Assembly: GCF_000719975.1 (NCBI RefSeq)
Contig: NZ_JOIJ01000004.1
Location: 248,001 to 312,000, forward strand
DNA from: Prauserella rugosa
GTDB lineage: Bacteria; Actinomycetota; Actinomycetes; Mycobacteriales; Pseudonocardiaceae
Length of the DNA: 64,000 nucleotides
Reading direction: 5' to 3'
Shown here: positions 57,113-64,000 of the stretch, piece after piece
How the letters are laid out: every line of letters starts with the position of its first letter
How positions within the stretch are numbered: the stretch's first letter is position 1
Made by a program: the position numbers and the translations under genes
Notes under the pieces: generated by a model
Database searches by the model: none
Seen by the model: the letters and a program-made list of their open reading frames with translations, nothing else
What the model was told of the DNA's origin: nothing

Positions 57113-58012
57113 TCAGTCGATGGCGCGGAAGACGTCGTCGAGGCGCGTCGGGCCTGCTTCGAGTCCGATGAGGTCGATGCCGTGGTCCTCGGCCCAACCC
57201 AGCAGCGTGTACAGGTCCTTCTGGATGCGGTGTGTCTCGACCCGGAAGGTTCCGTCGCCCTGCCGCTGCACGTGCAGCGGCAGGGCGGGAACGCCACCGA
57301 GCGGACGGGACGGAAGGCCGAAGCTGATCACCCCGGGCAACGTGCCCGTCAGTTCGGCGACCGTGCCCTCCCGGTGGAACACGCCCTGGTGCATCAGGCC
57401 GATCCGGTCGGCGCGCTGCTGCGCTTCCTCGAGGTAATGGGTGGTGAGCACGACCGTCGTGCCGTGCTCGCGCATCCGGTCGACCGCGTCCCAGAGCTCG
57501 TCCCGGGACTGGATGTCCAGACCGGTGGTCGGCTCGTCGAGCACGATCAGCTCGGGGGTGCCGTACACGGCCGTGGCGAAGTCGAGCCTGCGCTTCTCGC
57601 CGCCGGAGAGCTGGGAGACCTTCGTGCGGGCCTTTCGGCCGAGCCCGACGAGATCGACGACGCGGTCGACGTCGTCCTCCCGCCGGGTCAGCGAACCGAT
57701 GATGCGCACCGACTCGGCCACCGTCAGGTCCGGGGAGAACCCGCTTTCCTGCAGCATGATGCCCATGCGCGGCCGCACGGCAGCACGATCGCGCGGGCTG
57801 TGGCCGAACACCCGCACGGTGCCTGATGCGGGTGCGCGATGGCCCTCGATGACCTCGAGCGTCGAGGTCTTGCCTGCACCGTTGGTGCCGAGCAGCGCGT
57901 AGAACTCGCCGCGCCGCACCTGGAAGGTGAGGTTCCGGACCGCGTGGAACTCGCCGTAGACGAGGTTCATACGTTCGACGTCGATGACGGGTGTGTCGCC
58001 TGTGGTGTTCAT
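57113..58012 (-). CDS. ABC exporter ATPase
   Basis: 299 residues from ATG 58012. Walker A GTNGAGKTS, signature LSGGEKRRLDFATAVYG, Walker B LIVLDEPTTGLD, switch His in LTTHYLEEA. The C-terminal 80 residues form an extra DrrA/CcmA-like domain. An upstream in-frame ATG at 58063 adds residues lacking conservation. First gene of the exporter unit, divergent from the sensor kinase. Confidence 0.9.
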   Translation of the reverse strand: MNTTGDTPVIDVERMNLVYGEFHAVRNLTFQVRRGEFYALLGTNGAGKTSTLEVIEGHRAPASGTVRVFGHSPRDRAAVRPRMGIMLQESGFSPDLTVAESVRIIGSLTRREDDVDRVVDLVGLGRKARTKVSQLSGGEKRRLDFATAVYGTPELIVLDEPTTGLDIQSRDELWDAVDRMREHGTTVVLTTHYLEEAQQRADRIGLMHQGVFHREGTVAELTGTLPGVISFGLPSRPLGGVPALPLHVQRQGDGTFRVETHRIQKDLYTLLGWAEDHGIDLIGLEAGPTRLDDVFRAID

Positions 58013-58174
58013 GGCTCCGAGTCCACTGCATGTCGCGGCGTGCGGGCAGTGCCGCGGTGTCATGACCTACCCGTGACATTTCCCAGTACGCACCCATGAC
58101 GTGGCGTCACTGGCGGTGGCGTCCGCCGCACGAGATGCTGAACCCCAACCCGGCCCTGCGACCGACGAGGACAC

Positions 58175-59377
58175 GTGACGAGTACCGACGACCGCAGTGA
58201 CGCACAGACCAGGTTGCGCAAGCTCAACCTCACCGTGTTGATGCCACCGGTCGTGGGCGTCGGCATCCTGCTCATGATCGTCGACACCGAGACGTGGCTC
58301 GACCGCATCGTGTGCGGTGTCGGCGTCGCGGTGGCGGCGTACGCGTTCGTGCGCTGGGCCCACGGCGACATCCTGCGGGTGGCGGTGCCGTGCCTGGCCC
58401 TGACGACGGGTGTGTGGCTCTACGGCGCAGTGGTCTCCGACGCCCGGACGGCGTTCTTCTCGCTGCTCGTCGTCGGCCCGTTCGTCGCCTCCCGCATGCC
58501 CCGGCATCGGGTCGCCGCGACGGTGCTGCTGGCCCTCGGCGGCGCGGCGATCGGAGCGCTCCGACTGCTGGTGACGACCGAGGACGTGACGGGCACGCTG
58601 CTGGCCTACGTGGCCATCCCCGGAGGACTGCTGGCGCTGGCGACGCTGGCCGAGTTCCCCAACCAGCGGTTCTACGACGTCGTCGACGACCTGGAACGCG
58701 CACGCTATCGGGAAGCGGAACTCGCCGTCGCTGGCGAACGCATGCGCTTCGCCAGCGATCTGCACGACATCCAGGGTCACACGCTGCACGTCGTCAAGTT
58801 GAAAGCGGCGCTGGCCCGTAAGCTCGTTGCCACCGATCCGCAGCGTGCGGAAGCGGAGTTGCAGGAGATTCACGACCTGGTGGGAGAGACGATCACCCGC
58901 ACGAAGGAGCTCGCCTACGCTCAGCGGCGGCTGAATCTGACGGCCGAACTGGAGAACGCGAAGAACCTCTTCGAGGCAGCGGGCATCGGGGTCGACGTCG
59001 ACCGCGGCGAGGAACCCGCCCCCGCCGTGGGCGAACTACTCGGCCAGGTCCTGCGCGAGACGACCACCAACATCCTGCGGCACGCGCAGGCCGAACGAGT
59101 CCGCATCACGCTGTCGGCGGCGGGGATCACCATCGTCAACGACGGGGCTCAGGACACCCGGCCCGTGCTCAGTGGACTGGCGACCCTCACCGAGCGCATC
59201 GCCGACGCCGGCGGCATGCTGACGGTGCAGCAGCGGGACGGGCGGTTCGTCACGGCCGCAGAGTTCCCCACCGCACCGGAAGTGGCGGCCACGCCGGAGA
59301 TCGGCACCTCCGCCGCGGCAGGCAGCGTCCGAACAGGCAGTCCTGGAACAGGCACCGGTGAGGAGGAACCGGCGTGA
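58175..59377 (+). CDS. DesK-type sensor histidine kinase
   Basis: 400 residues from GTG 58175. Four to five membrane segments in the first 150 residues, then the H-box RFASDLHDIQGHTLHVVKLK (HisKA_3 type) and HATPase with LRETTTNILRHAQAERVRITL as N-box; the G-box SGLATLTERI is degenerate. The C-terminal 30 residues are Gly/Thr/Glu-rich. Phosphorylates the response regulator encoded next. Probably senses membrane state or a cell-envelope compound and controls the divergent exporter. Confidence 0.9.
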   Translation: MTSTDDRSDAQTRLRKLNLTVLMPPVVGVGILLMIVDTETWLDRIVCGVGVAVAAYAFVRWAHGDILRVAVPCLALTTGVWLYGAVVSDARTAFFSLLVVGPFVASRMPRHRVAATVLLALGGAAIGALRLLVTTEDVTGTLLAYVAIPGGLLALATLAEFPNQRFYDVVDDLERARYREAELAVAGERMRFASDLHDIQGHTLHVVKLKAALARKLVATDPQRAEAELQEIHDLVGETITRTKELAYAQRRLNLTAELENAKNLFEAAGIGVDVDRGEEPAPAVGELLGQVLRETTTNILRHAQAERVRITLSAAGITIVNDGAQDTRPVLSGLATLTERIADAGGMLTVQQRDGRFVTAAEFPTAPEVAATPEIGTSAAAGSVRTGSPGTGTGEEEPA

Positions 59378-59976
59378 CCACCGTGGTACTGGCCGACGAC
59401 GAGGCGCTGCTGCGCAAGGCGATGGCGGCGCTGTTGCCGTTGGAGGGTGACATCACCGTGCTCACCGAGGCCGACGACGGCGAGTCGGCCGTGCGGGAGA
59501 CCCTGCGACACCGGCCGGACGTGCTCGTCATCGACCTCGAGATGCCGGGCATGGACGGGCTGGGCGCGGTCGCGCGGATCCGCGAGGAGCTTGCCGACCA
59601 GGTGATCCTCATGCTCACGCGGCACGCACGGCCCGGAGTGCTGCGGAAGGCACTCAAGCTGGGCGTGCAGGGATTCGTCAGCAAATCGGCCGAGCCGGCG
59701 CACATCGCGTCGGTGATCACGACGCTGCACGGCGGCAAGCGGTGGATCGACCCGGACGTCTCCGCGCTCGCCGTGGTGGACGACTGTCCGCTGACCGACC
59801 GGGAGATCGACGTGCTGCGGGCCACGAGCGAGGGCTACTCGGTGGCCGACATCGCGGCACAGCTGCACCTCGCGGAGGGCACCGTGCGCAACTACCTGTC
59901 CACCACGATGCAGAAGACCCAGACCCGCACCCGGCACGACGCAGCGCGATACGCACGCAGGCGCGACTGGCTGTGA
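59374..59976 (+). CDS. NarL/DesR-type response regulator
   Basis: 200 residues from GTG 59374, overlapping the kinase by GTGA. Receiver domain with Asp8/Asp9 and phosphorylation site Asp54 (VLVIDLEMPGMDG), Lys in SKSAEPAHI. LuxR-type HTH at the C-terminus: LTDREIDVLRATSEGYSVADIAAQLHLAEGTVRNYLS. Expected to bind the exporter promoter region at 58013-58174. Confidence 0.93.
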   Translation: MTTVVLADDEALLRKAMAALLPLEGDITVLTEADDGESAVRETLRHRPDVLVIDLEMPGMDGLGAVARIREELADQVILMLTRHARPGVLRKALKLGVQGFVSKSAEPAHIASVITTLHGGKRWIDPDVSALAVVDDCPLTDREIDVLRATSEGYSVADIAAQLHLAEGTVRNYLSTTMQKTQTRTRHDAARYARRRDWL

Positions 59977-59986
59977 TCCGCCACGT

Positions 59987-60009
59987 CCGTCACGGAACGG
60001 GTGTGACGG
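59987..60009 (+). terminator. Weak hairpin after the response regulator
   Basis: CCGTCAC (59987-59993) and GTGACGG (60003-60009) form a 7-bp stem with a 9-nt loop, 11 nt after the stop codon. No T-run. Confidence 0.4.
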
Positions 60010-60091
60010 AACGGGATTCGCCCGCGCCCAGGACGGCCCGCCTCGGCGCATCACGGTTCGCGACTCGTCACCACCGGCGCCTGCGCACCAC

Positions 60092-60097
60092 TACAGT
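60092..60097 (+). promoter_or_regulatory. Minus-ten of probable leaderless HIT promoter
   Basis: TACAGT ends 8 nt before ATG 60106; there is no ribosome site between them. Confidence 0.5.
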
Positions 60098-60105
60098 CGG
60101 GCGGC

Positions 60106-60534
60106 ATGAGTGATCAGTGCGTGTTCTGCGGCATCGTGGCCGGTACCGCGCCCGCGGTGAAGGTGACCGAGGACGAGACGACCTGCGCCTTCATGGACAT
60201 CCACCCCGCGTCCGACGGCCATCTGCTGGTGGTGCCGAAGCGGCACAGCAGGGACCTGCTGGACATCCCCGACGACGACCTGTCGGCGACGGCCCGCACC
60301 GCAAAGCGCGTCGCGACGGCCGTCGTCGACGAACTCGGCGCCGACGGGGTGAACCTGCTGAACTGTTGTGGCGCCGACGCCTGGCAGACGGTCTTCCACT
60401 TCCACCTGCACGTGATCCCTCGCTATGTCGACAAGTCGAAGGACGGTCTGAGCCTGCCGTGGAAGCCGGGGGTTCCCGGCGACCGGCAGCTCCTCGACGA
60501 CCTCGGCGGCAGGCTCGCCGCTGCACTGTCCTGA
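60106..60534 (+). CDS. HIT-family nucleotide-binding protein
   Basis: 142 residues. Zn-binding CVFCGI at the start and the histidine triad FHFHLHVIPR near residue 105 identify a HINT/PKCI-type hydrolase of AMP-linked compounds. TACAGT sits 8 nt before the ATG, so it is probably leaderless. The 3' end lies in a 15-bp tandem repeat that duplicates the stop codon region. Confidence 0.92.
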   Translation: MSDQCVFCGIVAGTAPAVKVTEDETTCAFMDIHPASDGHLLVVPKRHSRDLLDIPDDDLSATARTAKRVATAVVDELGADGVNLLNCCGADAWQTVFHFHLHVIPRYVDKSKDGLSLPWKPGVPGDRQLLDDLGGRLAAALS

Positions 60535-60582
60535 GGAGCACTGTCCTGAGGAGCACTGTCCTGACGAGGACTGTCCTGAACC
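60523..60582 (+). repeat. 15-bp tandem repeat over the HIT stop codon
   Basis: Four copies of GCACTGTCCTGAGGA (60523, 60538, 60553, 60568; the last two slightly changed). The period is a multiple of three, so each copy carries an in-frame TGA after the gene's own stop at 60532-60534. Confidence 0.9.
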
Positions 60583-60615
60583 GCTCCCCCGCGACGGCCG
60601 GCTCACCGTCCCAGC

Positions 60616-61104
60616 TCACCGTCCCGTGACACCGTCGATGAGTTCCCGGACGATGTCCGCGTGGCCGGCATGGCGGCCGGTCTCCTCGATCATGTGCGTG
60701 AGAGCCCACCGCACGCTCGGACCCTGCCGTGTCGCCTGTGGACGGGCAAGGGGCGCCGCGAGGTCGGTGCAGCCGTCGAGCACGGTGTTGGCCTGCGCCA
60801 CGGTGGCCCGGTACCGCGCCACCACGTCGGCCACGGTGTCCTGCGGTGCCGCCGTGAACGTGGCCTGCCAGTCGTCCGGGGGCTGCCCCAGGAATGTCGC
60901 CCGTTCGACCCAGGCCAGGTGGTTGAGCAGTCCCACGAGGTTGGTTCCGGACGGCACGACGGCCGTGCGAGCGGCCGGTTCGGGCGCGCCGTCGACCTTC
61001 GCGGCGACCGACGTGCGCAGGTAATCGAGGAAGCCGCGCAGCACGTCGGCCTCGGACGAAGCGGTCCGTGGCGGCGGCGTGTCGCGGCGAGTGCGGGGCG
61101 ACAT
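60616..61104 (-). CDS. DinB/DUF664-family metal-binding protein
   Basis: 162 residues from ATG 61104 with GAGGAGA upstream. Four-helix DinB/DUF664 (not polymerase) fold: FLDYLRTSVAAKVDG, LLNHLAWVERATFLG with a first His ligand, and THMIEETGRHAGHADIVRELIDG with the other two. Members include mycothiol-dependent enzymes such as MDMPI, so a thiol-transfer role is possible. The metal ligands are complete. Follows the methyltransferase gene by 97 bp. Confidence 0.85.
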   Translation of the reverse strand: MSPRTRRDTPPPRTASSEADVLRGFLDYLRTSVAAKVDGAPEPAARTAVVPSGTNLVGLLNHLAWVERATFLGQPPDDWQATFTAAPQDTVADVVARYRATVAQANTVLDGCTDLAAPLARPQATRQGPSVRWALTHMIEETGRHAGHADIVRELIDGVTGR

Positions 61105-61201
61105 GGCTCTCCTCAGGCGGGTGGCGGAACGGGACGACGCAACAGGCCGACAGCAGGACGGGGCAACGGCACGGCGGAGGACGGGGTGATGAGACGTCCC
61201 G

Positions 61202-61828
61202 TCATCGCGTGCGGCGCACGATCAGGACGTGGTCGGTCACCTCGGCGGTCACGCCACCGGGCCCGGTGGCGATCCGGGTCGGGGCGTCGGCGCGTTCGAC
61301 CGTCCACTGTGCTGGGTCGAGTTCGAGACCCGCCGCGATCTCCCGCGGGGGCGGGAAATACACGTCGGAATCCCGGTTCCACGACCACGGTGCGGCCGAG
61401 CCGTGGTCGACGACGAGCAGCCGCCCACCCGGTCGCAGGCGGAAGGCGGCCGCCTGCAGCACGGCCGCGCGGTCGAGGTCGAACGGTGTGTGCAAGTAGT
61501 GCGCGCTGACCAGGTCGAACCGCCCACCCGGCACCCCGGTCCGCAGGTCGTGGCGTTCCGCCGTGACGCTCCGGTGCAGGTGGCGGTCGGCGGCGAGCTT
61601 GGTGAGCCGTTCGACGGCCACGGCGGAGATGTCGACCGCGGTCACGTGCCATCCCTGCCGGGCGAGCCAGATCGCGTCGCCGCCGGCGCCGCAGCCGAGG
61701 TCCAACGCGTCGCCGGGTTCGAATCCCGGGACGATCTCGGTGAGGCGGACGTTCGGCCGCGGCTGGGTGGTCCCGGCGTGCTGGGCGTGGATCTCGTTCC
61801 AGAAGGTCGTCTCGTCGGCGGCGGTCAT
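61202..61828 (-). CDS. SAM-dependent methyltransferase
   Basis: 208 residues from ATG 61828 with GAGAGGAG upstream. Motif I LDLGCGAGGDAIWLARQGW, motif II VTAVDISAVAVERL, and VSAHYLHTPFDLDRAAVLQ. Close in form to tellurite/thiol methyltransferases (TehB-like), which also have DLGCGxGRD. Divergent from an XRE-cupin regulator, likely its controller. Confidence 0.85.
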   Translation of the reverse strand: MTAADETTFWNEIHAQHAGTTQPRPNVRLTEIVPGFEPGDALDLGCGAGGDAIWLARQGWHVTAVDISAVAVERLTKLAADRHLHRSVTAERHDLRTGVPGGRFDLVSAHYLHTPFDLDRAAVLQAAAFRLRPGGRLLVVDHGSAAPWSWNRDSDVYFPPPREIAAGLELDPAQWTVERADAPTRIATGPGGVTAEVTDHVLIVRRTR

Positions 61829-61889
61829 GGGTACTCCTCTCGTCTCCTGCCGACGAGTCTCGGCACGCTCCCACGGGAGAAGCACGGGA

Positions 61890-61908
61890 TCTTGCGGTTT
61901 CGGCAAGA
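61890..61908. promoter_or_regulatory. Candidate operator of the XRE-cupin regulator
   Basis: TCTTGCGG (61890-61897) and CGGCAAGA (61901-61908) form an inverted repeat with one mismatch and a 3-nt spacer. It lies between the divergent methyltransferase and regulator genes. Separately, TAGGCT (61937-61942) ends 6 nt before ATG 61949. Confidence 0.6.
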
Positions 61909-61948
61909 ATGCGCGGCCGGGTGCCACGCTGCGCCCTAGGCTTCGGTC

Positions 61949-62530
61949 ATGGACGCCGAGACAGGCGAGGTACTCGAAGCCGTCGGGCCGCGGCTGCGCG
62001 CGCTGCGCCGACGTCGTGGGATCACCCTGGCCGATCTCGCCGTGCGGACCGGCGTGTCGGAGAGCACGCTGTCGCGCCTGGAGAGCGGACAACGCCGCGC
62101 GACCCTGGAACTGCTGCTTCCTCTGGCTCGTGCCTACGGTGTTCCGCTCGACGACCTCGTGGGCGCGCCGCGTACGGGCGATCCTCGCATCCACTTCACG
62201 CCCGTCCACCGGTTCGGCATGACGTTCGTTCCGCTCACGCGCAGGCCCGGCGGAGTGCAGGCGTTCAAGATGCTGATCCCCGCGGAGGCCGAACCGCCCG
62301 CGCCCGAACCGCAGGTCCACGAAGGATTCGAGTGGCTGTATGTCCTGAACGGACGGTTGCGGCTGGTGCTCGGCGACCGGGACCTGGTCCTGCCGGCCGG
62401 GGAGGTGGCCGAGTTCAGCACGGCGGCGCCGCACTGGCTCGGCACGGCGGACGGCAGGCCGGTGGAACTGCTCGTCCTGTTCGACCCGGACGGCAGGCGC
62501 ACGCACGTCCACGCCGACCGCGACCGCTGA
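61949..62530 (+). CDS. XRE-family regulator with cupin domain
   Basis: 193 residues from ATG 61949. HTH at about 10-65 (LRALRRRRGITLADLAVRTGVSESTLSRLESG), then a cupin beta-barrel at about 100-185 (HEGFEWLYVLNGRLRLVLGDRDLVLPAGEVAEF). In this family the cupin senses a small ligand. Divergent from the methyltransferase gene; probably leaderless. Ends 4 bp from the convergent LysR gene. Confidence 0.9.
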   Translation: MDAETGEVLEAVGPRLRALRRRRGITLADLAVRTGVSESTLSRLESGQRRATLELLLPLARAYGVPLDDLVGAPRTGDPRIHFTPVHRFGMTFVPLTRRPGGVQAFKMLIPAEAEPPAPEPQVHEGFEWLYVLNGRLRLVLGDRDLVLPAGEVAEFSTAAPHWLGTADGRPVELLVLFDPDGRRTHVHADRDR

Positions 62531-62533
62531 CGG

Positions 62534-63394
62534 TCAGCGTGTGGACTGCGCCGCCGCGACGGCCGCCTGTACGAACCGGTCCATCAGTCGGTCGCCCGCC
62601 GCGGCCAGATGGACGATGTGTACCGCACTCGGCGGCGCACCGGTCAGCGGGAGGAACCGCACCGCCCGGTGGCTGGTGCGGCGCTGCGCGACCTCGGGCA
62701 CGATCCCGATACCCCGGTCCGCCGCGACGGATTCGAGCCACTCGTCGAAGTTCGCCGTTTCCACGACGTGGCGCGGCCCCTCCCCGGACGGGAACGACCA
62801 TGGTCCCGTGGTGCCACTGCGGGTGTTGACCACGAGCGGCCACGACGGCACGTCGGCCCAGTCAAGTTCGTCCCGCTGTGCCAACGGATTGCGTTCCGAG
62901 CACAGGGCCACCCGCGTCTCGTCGTACAGGTACACGGTCTGCGATCCCGCAGGGGCGCGCCGGACCTGACCACGAACCAGCGCGACGTCCACCGCGTGGT
63001 GCTGGAGCTCCTCCAGCGGGTCGTCGCACCGGACAAGCGTGACGGAGGCACCGGTCTCGTCCTCGAACCGGCGCATCGCGTCCTGGGCCCACGGATCGGG
63101 GAGCAGCCAACTGAAGCCGAGACGGAGGGTGCCGCCCTTGCGCGCCACCGCGAGCCCCTGCGCCAGCTCGCGCATGACGTTCTCGGCGTACGGGAGGAGA
63201 TCCGCACCGGCCTCGGTGAGCCCGACCTGCCGGGTGGAGCGGTCGATGAGCCGCACCCCGACGATCCGCTCCAACTGCGCGACCGTGCGGCTGAGTGCGG
63301 GCTGGGTGATCCCCAGCTCCTCGGCGGCACGGCTGAACGACGCCCGCCGCGCCACGGCCAGCAGCGCGCGAACGTGACGTAGCTCTACCTCCAC
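62534..63394 (-). CDS. LysR-family transcription regulator
   Basis: 286 residues from GTG 63394. N-terminal winged HTH: ELRHVRALLAVARRASFSRAAEELGITQPALSRTVAQLE, then the effector domain with GTLRLGFSWLLPDPW. The effector is unknown. Divergent from the YbfB/YjiJ-type MFS gene 100 bp away, the usual LysR arrangement for regulating its neighbour. Confidence 0.92.
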   Translation of the reverse strand: MEVELRHVRALLAVARRASFSRAAEELGITQPALSRTVAQLERIVGVRLIDRSTRQVGLTEAGADLLPYAENVMRELAQGLAVARKGGTLRLGFSWLLPDPWAQDAMRRFEDETGASVTLVRCDDPLEELQHHAVDVALVRGQVRRAPAGSQTVYLYDETRVALCSERNPLAQRDELDWADVPSWPLVVNTRSGTTGPWSFPSGEGPRHVVETANFDEWLESVAADRGIGIVPEVAQRRTSHRAVRFLPLTGAPPSAVHIVHLAAAGDRLMDRFVQAAVAAAQSTR

Positions 63395-63458
63395 GTCGAC
63401 CGCCCACCCCTCACGCTGCAGTCATGCATGTCAGACATAAAACCAGCACAGCAGGCAT

Positions 63459-63487
63459 TTCACAACACGAGCGCCGCTTCATAGCGT
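63459..63487 (+). promoter_or_regulatory. Promoter of the YbfB/YjiJ-type MFS gene
   Basis: TTCACA (63459-63464), 17-bp spacer, TAGCGT (63482-63487), then 7 nt to GTG 63495. One of the best-matched promoters in the window and leaderless in form. Confidence 0.7.
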
Positions 63488-63494
63488 CGATCAT

Positions 63495-64000
63495 GTGAAC
63501 ACCGAGACCGACCGGCTCCCCACCACCGAAGCCCCGTGGATCATCACCCTGCGCGCCGCGGCGGCCCTCGCGGCCGCGATGGGCGTCGGCAGGTTCGCCT
63601 ACACCCCGATCCTGCCGCTCATGGAGGCGCAGGCCGGGCTGAGTGCGAGCGCAGGAGCGTCGGTGGCCACCGCCAACTACGTCGGATATCTCGCCGGTGC
63701 CCTGGTCGGCATCGTCGCACCGGCCTTGTTGCGGTCCCGAACGGTGCTGCGCGGATCGTTGGTCGCACTCGTGGCGAGCCTGGCGCTGATGCCGGTCCTC
63801 ACCGGCACCGTTGCGTGGGCGATTCTCCGCCTGGTCGCGGGCGTGGCGAGCGCGCTGGTGTTCGTCGTCGCGGCAGGCGGAGCGTTGGCGCGCTTGCGTG
63901 CGCATGCCCGTCACCTCGGTGGCTGGGTCTTCGGCGGCGTCGGCGGCGGTATCGCGCTGTCCGGCATGCTCGTCCTGGCGCTGCGCACCACCGGCGACTG
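63495..64000 (+). CDS. YbfB/YjiJ-family MFS transporter (3' truncated)
   Basis: 168 residues visible from GTG 63495; the gene runs off the window. Hydrophobic segments with ALAAAMGVGRFAYTPILPLM and VATANYVGYLAGALVG near the N-terminus are the signature of YbfB/YjiJ MFS proteins. Substrate unknown. Divergent from the LysR gene, which probably controls it. Confidence 0.85.
   Translation, partial: MNTETDRLPTTEAPWIITLRAAAALAAAMGVGRFAYTPILPLMEAQAGLSASAGASVATANYVGYLAGALVGIVAPALLRSRTVLRGSLVALVASLALMPVLTGTVAWAILRLVAGVASALVFVVAAGGALARLRAHARHLGGWVFGGVGGGIALSGMLVLALRTTGD

Noticed and set aside
60616..61104. DNA polymerase IV (DinB) by name
   Set aside because: The protein is of the unrelated DinB/DUF664 four-helix metal-binding fold; the true Y-family polymerase is at 38458-39507.

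Overview
The window is high-GC DNA with dense, short-gapped genes, many GTG/TTG starts, many probable leaderless promoters, a WhiB regulator, a complete mycofactocin locus, 10-methyl fatty acid genes, furA-katG and an intein-bearing topoisomerase gene. Together these indicate an actinobacterium, most likely of the family Pseudonocardiaceae (Saccharomonospora-like). That assignment is my inference; no rRNA or other marker is present.

Layout. 1-7,330: tex (cut by the window edge), a Gre-like factor, an alpha/beta hydrolase, a secreted metallophosphoesterase with a C-terminal carbohydrate-binding-like domain, and a lower-GC pair coding for a two-part WXG100/ESX-type protein and an acidic partner. 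7,330-8,120 has no convincing gene but carries a 15-bp tandem repeat. 8,120-14,400: mycofactocin locus (mftR divergent; mftA-B-C-D-SDR-F-E, each gene overlapping or abutting the next). 14,380-15,650: a 72-residue protein and a DUF574-type methyltransferase, then a strictly 21-bp-periodic array. 15,870-19,990: tmsABC-like operon (10-methyl branched fatty acids) and a hydrolase. 20,130-25,990: ceramidase, a wrecked mycofactocin-type SDR, a pyruvate oxidase-like ThDP enzyme, purC, and a DUF3040 membrane protein. 26,290-31,060: urea ABC transporter urtABCDE. 31,090-39,510: F420-type nitroreductase-like protein and an RluA-family pseudouridine synthase fired from back-to-back promoters, a second 21-bp array, topoisomerase IV parE (with a 303-residue intein) and parC, and a DinB2-type polymerase. 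39,830-48,020: whiB, a methyltransferase, an MBL/rhodanese protein, a MazEF-like pair, two membrane or secreted unknowns, and a TetR-controlled drug exporter. 48,095-55,811: katG-furA and an iron-siderophore ABC system whose ATPase is fused to a flavin-binding PPOX domain. 55,919-64,000: a small secreted protein, an ABC exporter with a DesK/DesR-type two-component system, a HIT protein, a DinB/DUF664 protein, a methyltransferase facing an XRE-cupin regulator, and a LysR regulator facing a YbfB/YjiJ-type MFS gene cut by the window end.

Working together. Redox and iron themes recur: the mycofactocin cofactor with its SDR clients, FurA-controlled KatG, and a DtxR/IdeR-boxed siderophore uptake operon. 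The most unusual points are the ABC ATPase-PPOX fusion, the paired 21-bp phased arrays (with a 16/32-bp array inside the siderophore operon), the topoisomerase IV intein that seems to have lost its HNH core, the pseudogenised mycofactocin SDR, and at least ten starts preceded by a TANNNT-like hexamer 6-8 nt upstream.
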